Shown here piece by piece: positions 1 to 7,916 of a stretch of 37,950 bases of DNA. The translations under genes were made by a program, and so were the position numbers. The notes beneath the pieces were generated by a model. That model had not been told where the DNA came from. It ran no database searches and saw only the letters and a list, made by a program, of their open reading frames with translations. Position 1 is the first letter of the stretch. The number at the start of each line of letters is the position of its first letter. The DNA comes from an uncultured Bacteroides sp. (lineage in GTDB: Bacteria; Bacteroidota; Bacteroidia; Bacteroidales; Bacteroidaceae): positions 1 through 37,950 of the forward strand of contig CANPJW010000025.1 in the NCBI GenBank assembly GCA_947574505.1. The letters run 5' to 3'.

Positions 1-382
1 CATGAGAAAAAGCGACCAAACTTTTCCTTTAAATTACTAAATTTCAGGGACTTTCGCAAATTTAATCACTTAAAAATTAGATGTTTAACAGCATAAATTT
101 AAATTTTGTCATCTACTAAAAGAAATAAATAAAATTCTCCACATATTCATACCATTATACAATATCAGGACAAATTCCATTCAATAACGTCTAAATTTAA
201 TTCATATCATATATCCCATACTTTGATTTAATACCACAATAAAGAAATGTTTATATACATATAAAAAAGATATTAAAAAACTCCCTTATCTTATTTTTTC
301 CCCGTATAATTCGCCCAAATCAAAGAAAGTGCCTATCTTTACCGCAAGTATTTTTTATTATTCACCATTAAATGTAAAGATT
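1..382. other. AT-rich intergenic region, no gene seen
   Basis: This stretch is strongly AT-rich and has no convincing reading frame. On the minus strand, bases 57-64 read TAAATTTG, which fits the Bacteroides -7 box TAnnTTTG, and the first three bases of the window (cat) would be an ATG on that strand about 50 bases downstream. A gene leaving the window to the left is therefore possible but cannot be tested here. On the plus strand, TATCTTTA at 334-341 is a near-match -7 box for the gene starting at 383. Confidence 0.4.
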
Positions 383-652
383 ATGGCAAGTAGAAGAGAA
401 CTCAAAAAGAACGTAAACTATATCGCAGGAGAATTATTCACCGAGTGTTTAATCAACAATATGTTCATCCCTGGTACAGACAAGGTGAAAGCAGATGAAC
501 TGATGGCAGAGGTACTGAAGATGCAGGATGAATTTGTTACTCGCATCAGCCACACAGAACCGGGCAACGTGAAAGGTTTTTATAAGAAATTCCGTGCTGA
601 TTTTAATGCAAAGGTAAACGAGATTATTGAAGCTATAGGGAAATTGAACTAA
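383..652 (+). CDS. small hypothetical protein, 89 aa
   Basis: I do not recognise this protein. The open frame extends upstream to 329, but the ATG at 383 is preferred: the residues before it look like translated leader, and from 383 the protein is charged and helical (MASRRELKK onwards). A near -7 box (TATCTTTA, 334-341) would put the transcript start around 345. There is no signal peptide, membrane segment or cysteine motif. The sequence looks like a compact all-helical cytoplasmic protein. It ends 7 bases before a PlsC-type acyltransferase gene, so the two are probably cotranscribed. That neighbour could hint at an envelope-lipid link, but this is inference from position only. Confidence 0.7.
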   Translation: MASRRELKKNVNYIAGELFTECLINNMFIPGTDKVKADELMAEVLKMQDEFVTRISHTEPGNVKGFYKKFRADFNAKVNEIIEAIGKLN

Positions 653-659
653 CAACAGA

Positions 660-1214
660 ATGAAAAAAGCAATTTATAGCTTTATCTATTACCGCCTGTT
701 AGGGTGGAAGACAAACGTTACGGTGCCTAATTATGATAAATGCGTGATATGTGCCGCTCCACACACTACAAACCTTGATTTATTTATTGGAAAACTATTT
801 TATGGTGCTATAGGCCGTAAGACAAGTTTCATGATGAAAAAAGAATGGTTTTTCTTTCCGCTTGGAGTTTTTTTCAAAGCAGTTGGCGGAATTCCCGTCG
901 ACCGCAGTCGAAAAACTTCGCTAGTAGATCAGATGGTTCATAAATTTGCCGAATATAAAAAGTTTAATTTGGCTATCACTCCCGAAGGAACCCGTAAAGC
1001 GAATCCAAACTGGAAAAAAGGCTTTTATTTTATAGCCTTGAAAGCACAGGTTCCTATCGTCCTGATTGGTATTGATTACAGCAAAAAAACGATTTCGGCA
1101 ACAAAAGCTATCATGCCGTCAGGAGATATTAATAAGGACATGAGAGAAATCAAACTTTACTTCAAGGATTTCAAAGGAAAACATCCGGAGAATTTTGCTC
1201 TTGGAGAAATATGA
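660..1214 (+). CDS. PlsC-family 1-acyl-glycerol-3-phosphate-type acyltransferase
   Basis: A 184-residue acyltransferase of the PlsC/LPLAT superfamily, which moves acyl chains onto lysophospholipids or related lipids at the inner membrane. The catalytic HxxxxD motif is His35-Asp40 (HTTNLD). The glycerol-phosphate-binding region appears as GGIPVDR (76-82), and the third motif as TPEGTR (107-112). It is short and lacks a clear N-terminal membrane helix, so it belongs to the small soluble-looking branch rather than typical 240-residue PlsC; a longer paralogue lies at 25043. It follows the unknown 89-residue gene by 7 bases and precedes the nitrilase gene by 37. Family assignment is secure; acceptor lipid is unknown. 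Confidence 0.85.
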   Translation: MKKAIYSFIYYRLLGWKTNVTVPNYDKCVICAAPHTTNLDLFIGKLFYGAIGRKTSFMMKKEWFFFPLGVFFKAVGGIPVDRSRKTSLVDQMVHKFAEYKKFNLAITPEGTRKANPNWKKGFYFIALKAQVPIVLIGIDYSKKTISATKAIMPSGDINKDMREIKLYFKDFKGKHPENFALGEI

Positions 1215-1251
1215 TTTAAGTATTAGGTATTAAGTATAATACTTAGTTATC

Positions 1252-2028
1252 ATGGAGTCTATCCGTATTTCTATCATACAAACTGATATTGTTTGGGAAA
1301 ATAAACAAGAAAATCTCCGTTTGCTCCACGAAAAGCTGCAAAGTCTTCGCGGAATAACGGAGATTGTTGTTTTACCGGAGATGTTTTCTACCGGATTCAG
1401 TATGCAGAGTAAAATACTGGCAGAGCCAAATTCCGGAGAAACAATTACAACACTCAAACAATGGGCCGCCAAATTCCAGCTAGCCATTTGCGGAAGCTAT
1501 ATAGCAACAGAGAACGAACAGTTTTTTAACCGTGCGTTCTTTCTGACACCGGAAGGAGAAGAGTTCTATTATGACAAACGACATCTGTTTCGTATGGGAC
1601 GGGAAGCCGAACACTTTTCAGCCGGTGATAAACGACTCATCATCCCCTATCACGGATGGAATATCTGCCTGCTGGTTTGCTATGACCTTCGTTTCCCTGT
1701 ATGGAGCCGAAACATAGGCAACGAGTACGACCTTTTGATATATGTAGCCAACTGGCCTATCCCCCGCCGTCTGGTTTGGGATACTCTACTCCGAGCACGA
1801 GCTTTAGAAAATCAATGCTATGTATGCGGTGTCAACAGAGTAGGTATAGACAGATACCAACTTGCATATAATGGAGGAAGTAAAGTCTACTCCGCTTTCG
1901 GAGAAGAAATCGGCTCATTTCCAGATGGAAAGGAAGGAATAACGACAGTCAGTGTAAATCTCACTGCTCTCAACCAATTCAGAGAAAAGTTTCCGGTCTG
2001 GAAAGATGCCGATGAATTTCATCTATAG
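1252..2028 (+). CDS. carbon-nitrogen hydrolase, omega-amidase (YafV/Nit2-like)
   Basis: A 258-residue nitrilase-superfamily amidase. The Glu-Lys-Cys triad is visible: Glu43 in LPEMFSTGF, Lys109 in YYDKRHLF, and Cys143 in VCYDLRFPVW. Length and motif context match the YafV/Nit2 branch, whose members hydrolyse omega-amides of 2-oxoacids such as 2-oxoglutaramate and so salvage by-products of glutamine transamination. The protein is cytoplasmic with no signal peptide. It starts 37 bases after the acyltransferase and may be read from the same transcript. No clear terminator hairpin follows before the next promoter at 2114. The specific substrate is inferred from the subfamily. Confidence 0.85.
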   Translation: MESIRISIIQTDIVWENKQENLRLLHEKLQSLRGITEIVVLPEMFSTGFSMQSKILAEPNSGETITTLKQWAAKFQLAICGSYIATENEQFFNRAFFLTPEGEEFYYDKRHLFRMGREAEHFSAGDKRLIIPYHGWNICLLVCYDLRFPVWSRNIGNEYDLLIYVANWPIPRRLVWDTLLRARALENQCYVCGVNRVGIDRYQLAYNGGSKVYSAFGEEIGSFPDGKEGITTVSVNLTALNQFREKFPVWKDADEFHL

Positions 2029-2113
2029 AATATGCTACAAAACAAATGTTAAAAACGGATTAAAACAGCAACAATACCTTGAAGCAGGTAATTAATAATA
2101 TAGACTTCTTTTG

Positions 2114-2121
2114 TATCTTTG
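2114..2121 (+). promoter_or_regulatory. -7 box of the NagB-like gene promoter
   Basis: TATCTTTG fits the Bacteroides -7 consensus TAnnTTTG. It places the transcript start near 2125 and gives a leader of about 50 bases before the ATG at 2177, which argues against an upstream start at 2111. Confidence 0.6.
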
Positions 2122-2176
2122 TCGTGAAAATACAGTCGTAAGGACGCTAATCTTACATAACTTAATTAACAACTTT

Positions 2177-4168
2177 ATGAAAACAAATCTTAGTTCTCAA
2201 ATCAGTCTCCACCGGGTCTCCCCCAGATACTACAGACCGGAGAATGCATTTGAAAAATCAGTCTTGACAAGACTCGAGAAAATCCCCACAGACATCTATG
2301 AATCTGTAGAAGAAGGCGCTAACTACATTGCTCGCGAAATAGCACAGACCATCCGCGAAAAACAAAAAGCAGGACGTTTCTGCGTATTGGCACTGCCTGG
2401 CGGCGATTCACCCAGACACGTATATACGGAACTTATCCGCATGCACAAGGAAGAAGGACTCAGCTTCCGTAACGTGATCGTATTTAACATGTACGAATAT
2501 TATCCGTTGTCGCCCGACGCTGTCAACAGTAACTTCAACGCATTGAAGAATATGCTGCTGGATCATATTGACATCGACAAGCAGAACATATTCACTCCGG
2601 ATGGAAGCATTGCCAAAGATACTATCTTTGAATATTGCCGTCTGTACGAACAACGTATCGAAAGCTTCGGCGGTATCGATATTGCTTTGCTAGGTATCGG
2701 TCGTGTAGGTAATATCGCATTCAACGAACCGGGTTCACGTCTGAACTCTACCACTCGTCTGATTTTGTTGGATAATGCATCACGCAATGAAGCAGCCAAG
2801 ATTTTCGGAACTATGGATAATACTCCCATCAGTTCTATTACGATGGGGGTAGCTACCATTCTCGGTGCAAAGAAAGTTTATCTGCTTGCGTGGGGTGAAA
2901 ACAAGGCAGCCATGATTAAAGAGTGTGTGGAAGGTGCCATCACTGACACAATTCCTGCATCTTATCTGCAAACGCACAACAACGCCCATGTAGCTCTCGA
3001 CCTTTCGGCAGCTATGAACTTGACACGTATTCAACGTCCGTGGCTGGTAACTTCCTGCGAGTGGAATGACAAACTGATCCGTAGCGCTATCGTCTGGTTA
3101 TGCCAGTTGACCGGCAAACCGATCTTGAAATTGACAAATAAGGACTATAACGAAAACGGTTTGAGCGAACTATTGGCACTTTATGGTTCTGCATACAATG
3201 TAAATATCAAGATTTTCAATGATTTGCAGCACACCATCACCGGATGGCCGGGTGGCAAACCGAATGCCGATGATACTTATCGTCCCGAACGCGCCAAACC
3301 ATTCCCGAAGCGTGTGATTATCTTCTCTCCGCACCCGGATGATGATGTGATCTCTATGGGTGGAACGCTCCGCCGCCTGGTAGAGCAAAAACATGAAGTA
3401 CATGTAGCTTACGAGACTTCCGGCAATATCGCCGTAGGTGATGAAGAAGTGGTTCGTTTCATGCATTTCATCAATGGCTTCAACCAACTTTTCAACAACA
3501 GTGAAGATCAGGTTATCAATGAGAAGTATGCAGAAATACGCAACTTCCTAAAGAACAAGAAAGATGGCGATATGGACAGCCGTGACATTCTGACTATCAA
3601 AGGCCTGATTCGCCGTGGTGAAGCCCGCACCGCTTCTTCTTATAACAATATCCCGTTGGATCGCGTACACTTCCTTGACCTGCCATTCTACGAAACAGGT
3701 AAGATTCAGAAGAATCCTATCAGCGAGGCAGACGTAGAAATCGTACGGAACCTGCTCCGCGAAGTGAAGCCTCATCAGATATTCGTAGCCGGCGACCTTG
3801 CCGACCCGCATGGAACACACCGTGTGTGTACGGATGCTGTTTTTGCCGCTATCGACCTCGAAAAAGAAGAGGGTGCAAAATGGCTGAAAGACTGCCGTAT
3901 CTGGATGTATCGTGGCGCATGGGCTGAATGGGAAATTGAAAATATTGAAATGGCAGTGCCCATCAGTCCGGAAGAACTCCGTGCAAAACGTAACTCTATC
4001 CTGAAACATCAGTCTCAGATGGAAAGCGCTCCGTTCTTGGGCAATGACGAACGTTTGTTCTGGCAACGTAGTGAAGACCGCAATCGTGGTACAGCCACTT
4101 TGTATGACAAATTAGGACTGGCTTCCTACGAAGCAATGGAAGCATTCGTGGAGTATATTCCACTATAA
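2177..4168 (+). CDS. NagB-like domain fused to PIG-L/LmbE-type deacetylase
   Basis: This 663-residue protein has two domains. Residues ~40-290 match glucosamine-6-phosphate deaminase (LALPGGDSPR at 71-80, NIAFNEPGS at 179-187). Residues ~378-663 match PIG-L/LmbE zinc de-N-acetylases, with PHPDDD at 385-390 and a late DPHGTH metal motif. Compared with E. coli NagB from memory, the catalytic Asp72, Asp141 and His143 are replaced by Tyr106, Val177 and Asn179, while the Glu148 equivalent (Glu184) stays, so the first domain is probably not an active deaminase. The start at 2177 is chosen because the -7 box at 2114-2121 overlaps the longer alternative. A terminator follows at 4211. I recall B. theta BT_0258 being annotated as deaminase-like with this length. 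The role may be amino-sugar binding plus deacetylation. Confidence 0.88.
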   Translation: MKTNLSSQISLHRVSPRYYRPENAFEKSVLTRLEKIPTDIYESVEEGANYIAREIAQTIREKQKAGRFCVLALPGGDSPRHVYTELIRMHKEEGLSFRNVIVFNMYEYYPLSPDAVNSNFNALKNMLLDHIDIDKQNIFTPDGSIAKDTIFEYCRLYEQRIESFGGIDIALLGIGRVGNIAFNEPGSRLNSTTRLILLDNASRNEAAKIFGTMDNTPISSITMGVATILGAKKVYLLAWGENKAAMIKECVEGAITDTIPASYLQTHNNAHVALDLSAAMNLTRIQRPWLVTSCEWNDKLIRSAIVWLCQLTGKPILKLTNKDYNENGLSELLALYGSAYNVNIKIFNDLQHTITGWPGGKPNADDTYRPERAKPFPKRVIIFSPHPDDDVISMGGTLRRLVEQKHEVHVAYETSGNIAVGDEEVVRFMHFINGFNQLFNNSEDQVINEKYAEIRNFLKNKKDGDMDSRDILTIKGLIRRGEARTASSYNNIPLDRVHFLDLPFYETGKIQKNPISEADVEIVRNLLREVKPHQIFVAGDLADPHGTHRVCTDAVFAAIDLEKEEGAKWLKDCRIWMYRGAWAEWEIENIEMAVPISPEELRAKRNSILKHQSQMESAPFLGNDERLFWQRSEDRNRGTATLYDKLGLASYEAMEAFVEYIPL

Positions 4169-4210
4169 GGAAAATCATTCTTAATTAAGAGAATATAAAA
4201 CAATGAAAGA

Positions 4211-4246
4211 AGAGTGGGAAGTTTGAATACTTCTCACTCTTTTTTT
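4211..4246 (+). terminator. rho-independent terminator after the NagB-like/PIG-L gene
   Basis: A 12-base stem (agagtgggaagt at 4211-4222 with acttctcactct at 4229-4240, one G-U pair) has a 6-base loop and is followed by a run of seven or so T. Confidence 0.85.
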
Positions 4247-4249
4247 GTT

Positions 4250-4257
4250 TATTTTTG
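4250..4257 (+). promoter_or_regulatory. -7 box of the secreted amidase-like gene
   Basis: TATTTTTG matches TAnnTTTG and lies just after the terminator of the previous gene. The start would be about 4261, giving a ~40-base leader to the ATG at 4303. Confidence 0.55.
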
Positions 4258-4302
4258 CAGGATAATTCATCACAGTGAAAATGAGAACAAAAGCAATGAA
4301 TA

Positions 4303-7212
4303 ATGAAAAAGATAATAGTGTTTCTTCTATGCCTTACTGTAAGTGCTAATTTTCTTTTCGCTCAAGATATTGAAAGGAATGTAAAAGAAAGATTAACGGA
4401 TTATTTCGGCAAATATACCGCAACAGCCAAAATCAGCACTCCAAAGCTGAATAGTATTGATATAAATTATGACCGTAAGACAATTACCGTCTATACCTCG
4501 GAGAGTTTCGCTTATCAACCTTTCCGGCCGGAAACCGTAGAGACAATTTATAACCAGGTGAAAGAATTACTCCCGGGCCCCGTCCACTATTACCAATTGA
4601 TGATTTATGCGGACGGAAAGCCCATTGAGGAACTGGTTCCTAATTTCTACCGGAACAAGAAAAAGGACAAGGGACGAATGTCCCTGAACGTGGATTATAA
4701 AGGAGCCCCCTGGGTAAAAAACATCTCACGCCCGAATGATATTTCACGTGGATTACAAGACCGTCACATCGCAATCTGGCAAAGCCATGGCAACTATTTC
4801 AAGAATGACAAGAACGAATGGGGATGGCAACGCCCCCGCCTGTTCTGTAGCACAGAAGATTTGTTCACCCAGTCTTTCGTACTTCCTTATGTGATTCCCA
4901 TGCTGGAAAACGCAGGTGCTATCGTTTATACTCCCCGCGAACGGGACACGCAAAAGAATGAAATCATTGTGGACAACGATACGCCTGACGCTTCTCTTTA
5001 TCTGGAAGTAGGAAGCAAAAAAGCGAAGTGGGCAACGGCTCCTGTAAAAGGATTCGCTCTAAAGAAAACGATTTATAGGGATGGAGAAAATCCGTTCAGC
5101 GACGGAACCTGCCGTTTTATCTCCACCGAAAGAAAGAAAAAGAAGAATAAGGACCAGGTATTTGCCGAATGGGTACCTACCCTGCCGGCAACAGGCGAAT
5201 ATGCCGTTTACGTTTCTTATCAGACATTGCCGAATAGTGTAAGCGACGCCAAGTACCTCGTTTTCCATAACGGTGGAGTTACGGAATTTAAGGTAAATCA
5301 GAAAATAGGTGGCGGCACATGGGTTTATCTTGGCTCTTTCGAATTTGACAAGGGAAATAATGACTACGGCATGGTTATACTAAGCAACGAAAGTAGCGAA
5401 CATGGTGTAGTATGTGCCGACGCGGTACGTTTTGGCGGGGGAATGGGAAATATTTCCCGAGGGGGAAAGCTCAGCGGACTACCTCGTTATCTGGAAGGAG
5501 CACGTTACTCGGCACAATGGGCAGGAATGCCTTATGATGTATATGCCGGACGCAAAGGTGAAAATGATTATGTAGATGATATCAATACACGTTCCAATAC
5601 CATCAATTATTTATCAGGTGGTTCCGTTTATAACCCGAACCGACCGGGGTTGCGTGTGCCGTTAGAACTGACAATGGCACTCCATAGTGACGCAGGATGC
5701 AGTAAAACAGACGAGTTGATTGGTTCACTCGGCATTTACACGACCGACTTCAATAATGGCAAGTTGAACACAGGAACAGACCGGTATGCGTCACGCGACT
5801 TAACGGATATTCTGCTCTCCCAAATTCAGAAAGATATCCATTCGAGCTATAACCTACCCTGGACACGCCGAAGCATGTGGAACCGGAATTATAGCGAGAC
5901 ACGGCTTCCCGCTACTCCCTCTACGATTATCGAATTACTTTCTCATCAGAACTTTGCCGATATGCAGTTAGGACATGATCCGAACTTCAAGTTTACCGTG
6001 GGACGTGCCATTTACAAAGGTATCTTGCAATTCATTACCAGCCAGCATGACAAAGAATATGTAGTGCAACCTTTGCCTGTGAGCAATTTTTCTGTCCGTT
6101 TCGGAAAAAAGAAGAATACGCTGGAACTGTCTTGGAAAGGTGAGGATGATCCGCAAGAGCCTACTGCCCGTCCACGGGAATACATTGTATATACGCGCAT
6201 CGGTTATGGAGGCTTCGACAATGGAACTTTAGTCAGCCAAACGTCCCACACCGTTAAAATAGAACCGGGGCTCGTTTATTCATTTAAGGTAACTGCCGTA
6301 AACCGCGGCGGGGAAAGTTTTCCCTCCGAAATCCTTTCCGCTTATAAAGCCAAACGTGAACAGGAAAAGGTATTAATCATCAATGGCTTTGACAGAATCA
6401 GCGGTCCGGCGGTCATCAATACTTCTGATAGAGCAGGATTCGATTTATCACAAGATCCCGGAGTTCCGTATATATCAAACATCTCATTTTGCGGAGCACA
6501 AACAGACTTTGACCGTACACAAGCCGGAAAAGAAGGACAAGGCAGTCTGGGACATAGCGGTAATGAATTGGAAGGAATGAAAATAGCAGGGAATACATTT
6601 GATTATCCTTTCATTCACGGAAAGGCAATTCAGGCAGCCGGCAAATATAGTTTTGTGTCATGCAGTGACGAAGCAGTAGAAAACGGATTGGTTACGTTGG
6701 AAGAATATCCGATAGTAGATTATATCCTAGGGCTGGAAAAAGAAGACCCCGCAAGTAAAGCTTATTACAAAACATTCTCTTCGGCTATGCAACGGATTAT
6801 CACCAGCTATTGCCAGTCTGGAGGTAATCTATTTGTCAGTGGCGCCTATGTGGGAAGCGATATGAGCGGAACGCAAGGAAACCGGGAATTTACGGAAAGA
6901 ACTTTAAAATATGGTTACCAAAGTAGCTTGACAGATAAGACTTCAAACCGTATCAATGGATTGGGACGCACGATTACTATTCCACGTGTGCCCAACGAGA
7001 ACAGTTATGCGGTTCCTGCACCGGATTGTATCGTTCCGGTAGATACTGCTTTTCCCGTATTTACTTATGCTCCAGGCAACCAAAGCGCAGGCATCGCCTA
7101 CAAAGGAAACTACCGCACTTTCATATTAGGTTTCCCATTCGAAAGTATCCAGTCGGAAGCTGACCGGGCAACTATTATGGCAGGCATATTGGGATTCTTT
7201 ACACAGAAATAA
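4303..7212 (+). CDS. secreted amidase_3-like protein with inserted golvesin/xanthan-lyase-like domain
   Basis: A 969-residue exported protein with a signal peptide (residues 1-20, cleavage near FLFAQ). An N-acetylmuramoyl-L-alanine amidase_3-like fold can be traced: His162 in WQSHGNYF and Glu185 in STEDLFT as first metal ligands, PRERD at 211-215, His461 in MALHSDAG as third ligand, and Glu544 in IIELLSHQN as the candidate catalytic acid. Between the two halves, about 240-380, sits a beta-rich domain of the golvesin/xanthan-lyase type, ending CADAVRFGGG. A fibronectin-III-like domain (~590-685) follows, then a ~280-residue C-terminal alpha/beta domain. Such proteins are often labelled xanthan lyase because of the inserted domain; the amidase reading explains more of the conserved residues. 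It probably acts on peptidoglycan or another polymer in the periplasm or outside. Substrate is inferred. Confidence 0.75.
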   Translation: MKKIIVFLLCLTVSANFLFAQDIERNVKERLTDYFGKYTATAKISTPKLNSIDINYDRKTITVYTSESFAYQPFRPETVETIYNQVKELLPGPVHYYQLMIYADGKPIEELVPNFYRNKKKDKGRMSLNVDYKGAPWVKNISRPNDISRGLQDRHIAIWQSHGNYFKNDKNEWGWQRPRLFCSTEDLFTQSFVLPYVIPMLENAGAIVYTPRERDTQKNEIIVDNDTPDASLYLEVGSKKAKWATAPVKGFALKKTIYRDGENPFSDGTCRFISTERKKKKNKDQVFAEWVPTLPATGEYAVYVSYQTLPNSVSDAKYLVFHNGGVTEFKVNQKIGGGTWVYLGSFEFDKGNNDYGMVILSNESSEHGVVCADAVRFGGGMGNISRGGKLSGLPRYLEGARYSAQWAGMPYDVYAGRKGENDYVDDINTRSNTINYLSGGSVYNPNRPGLRVPLELTMALHSDAGCSKTDELIGSLGIYTTDFNNGKLNTGTDRYASRDLTDILLSQIQKDIHSSYNLPWTRRSMWNRNYSETRLPATPSTIIELLSHQNFADMQLGHDPNFKFTVGRAIYKGILQFITSQHDKEYVVQPLPVSNFSVRFGKKKNTLELSWKGEDDPQEPTARPREYIVYTRIGYGGFDNGTLVSQTSHTVKIEPGLVYSFKVTAVNRGGESFPSEILSAYKAKREQEKVLIINGFDRISGPAVINTSDRAGFDLSQDPGVPYISNISFCGAQTDFDRTQAGKEGQGSLGHSGNELEGMKIAGNTFDYPFIHGKAIQAAGKYSFVSCSDEAVENGLVTLEEYPIVDYILGLEKEDPASKAYYKTFSSAMQRIITSYCQSGGNLFVSGAYVGSDMSGTQGNREFTERTLKYGYQSSLTDKTSNRINGLGRTITIPRVPNENSYAVPAPDCIVPVDTAFPVFTYAPGNQSAGIAYKGNYRTFILGFPFESIQSEADRATIMAGILGFFTQK

Positions 7213-7252
7213 AAAATATCCCATTTTTTAATCTGTTTCTCATTTTATATTC

Positions 7253-7260
7253 TATCTTTG
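7253..7260 (+). promoter_or_regulatory. -7 box of the two-gene TusA-like unit
   Basis: TATCTTTG matches TAnnTTTG, with the first ATG 31 bases after the box. Confidence 0.6.
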
Positions 7261-7290
7261 CTACTGTAATAACCCTTAAACTAAAAAACG

Positions 7291-7605
7291 ATGTATACCA
7301 TACAAGCAAATCCCAGCGGTACACGCAGCATAGAAGTATCTAACGAGAACTTGAGAACGATTGAGAAATATACCCTGTTCCGCCATCTTATCGACAGTAA
7401 CGGTATTGTAGATGAAGCAGTTCTGGATAAGTTGAAACTAAATATCCGCTCCCTTATCGCCAGTCAGGAAGAAGACAGCAAAGACTTGCTGGACCTTTGT
7501 ATCGATGTGATTTATCACAATAATATGAAGGCATTCGGTTTGCAGCAGCTTATAAAACTTTATCTTACCTGGCTTTCCAGTCCGAAAACGGAAGTAGAGG
7601 AGTAA
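7291..7605 (+). CDS. hypothetical protein, 104 aa
   Basis: I do not recognise this family. The protein is soluble-looking, with a short beta-like N-terminus (MYTIQANPSG) and then mostly helix, acidic in the middle and at the C-terminus. There are no membrane segments, and the only cysteine is near residue 70 (DLCIDVIY). Its stop codon lies two bases before the ATG of the TusA-like gene, and both share one promoter and one terminator. They are therefore a bicistronic unit and likely act together, possibly as partners. No function can be read from the sequence itself. Confidence 0.75.
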   Translation: MYTIQANPSGTRSIEVSNENLRTIEKYTLFRHLIDSNGIVDEAVLDKLKLNIRSLIASQEEDSKDLLDLCIDVIYHNNMKAFGLQQLIKLYLTWLSSPKTEVEE

Positions 7606-7607
7606 CG

Positions 7608-7832
7608 ATGATTACGGTAGATACTCGCGGAACGACAGCTTACAGCCCGCTGATTCCAGCAATCAAAGCCATGTGTGACACTTCTCCCGGTGAAACGATA
7701 GAGATTATTATGAACCATACCGATGCATTCCAGAATTTGAAAGAATATCTTTCCGAGCAAGGTATCGGTTTCCGCGAAATCTACGACGGAGAACAAATGA
7801 CATTAGAGTTCACAATCAATAAGAAGTTTTGA
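7608..7832 (+). CDS. TusA/SirA-like small protein lacking the catalytic cysteine
   Basis: A 74-residue protein whose pattern fits the TusA/SirA fold: VDTRG at the start, a helix from LIPAIKAM, the turn SPGETIEII, a second helix around AFQNLKEYLSEQG, and a final strand MTLEFTI. In true TusA sulfur carriers a CPxP motif follows the first Gly and its Cys carries the persulfide. Here the equivalent stretch is AYSPL, so the Cys is missing, and the only Cys (in MCDTS) is elsewhere. Sulfur transfer by the normal route is therefore unlikely. It sits two bases after an unknown 104-residue gene and before a strong terminator. The fold call is by eye. Confidence 0.65.
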   Translation: MITVDTRGTTAYSPLIPAIKAMCDTSPGETIEIIMNHTDAFQNLKEYLSEQGIGFREIYDGEQMTLEFTINKKF

Positions 7833-7896
7833 AAAAACATCCTAATGATTGAAGTTAAACATCCCAATGAATAAAAAAATCATTGGGATGTTTTTT
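7832..7896 (+). terminator. rho-independent terminator with two possible stems
   Basis: The inner stem aacatcccaatga (7858-7870) with tcattgggatgtt (7880-7892) is perfect and followed by T. An upstream copy (7832-7849) can instead pair with 7879-7896 over 18 bases with one G-U pair. Confidence 0.85.
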
Positions 7897-7904
7897 ATTA
7901 TCCT

Positions 7905-7912
7905 TATCTTTG
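7905..7912 (+). promoter_or_regulatory. -7 box abutting the ygiQ start codon
   Basis: TATCTTTG matches TAnnTTTG and ends four bases before the ATG at 7917. The predicted transcript start coincides with the start codon, suggesting a leaderless mRNA. Confidence 0.6.
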
Positions 7913-7916
7913 CGGC

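Noticed and set aside
2111..2176. Upstream extension of the NagB-like/PIG-L gene
   Set aside because: The stretch overlaps the -7 box TATCTTTG at 2114-2121 and looks like leader, so the ATG at 2177 is preferred.
4303..7212. Xanthan lyase
   Set aside because: Only the inserted beta domain supports that label; the spaced His, Glu, His and Glu motifs fit an amidase_3-like fold better.
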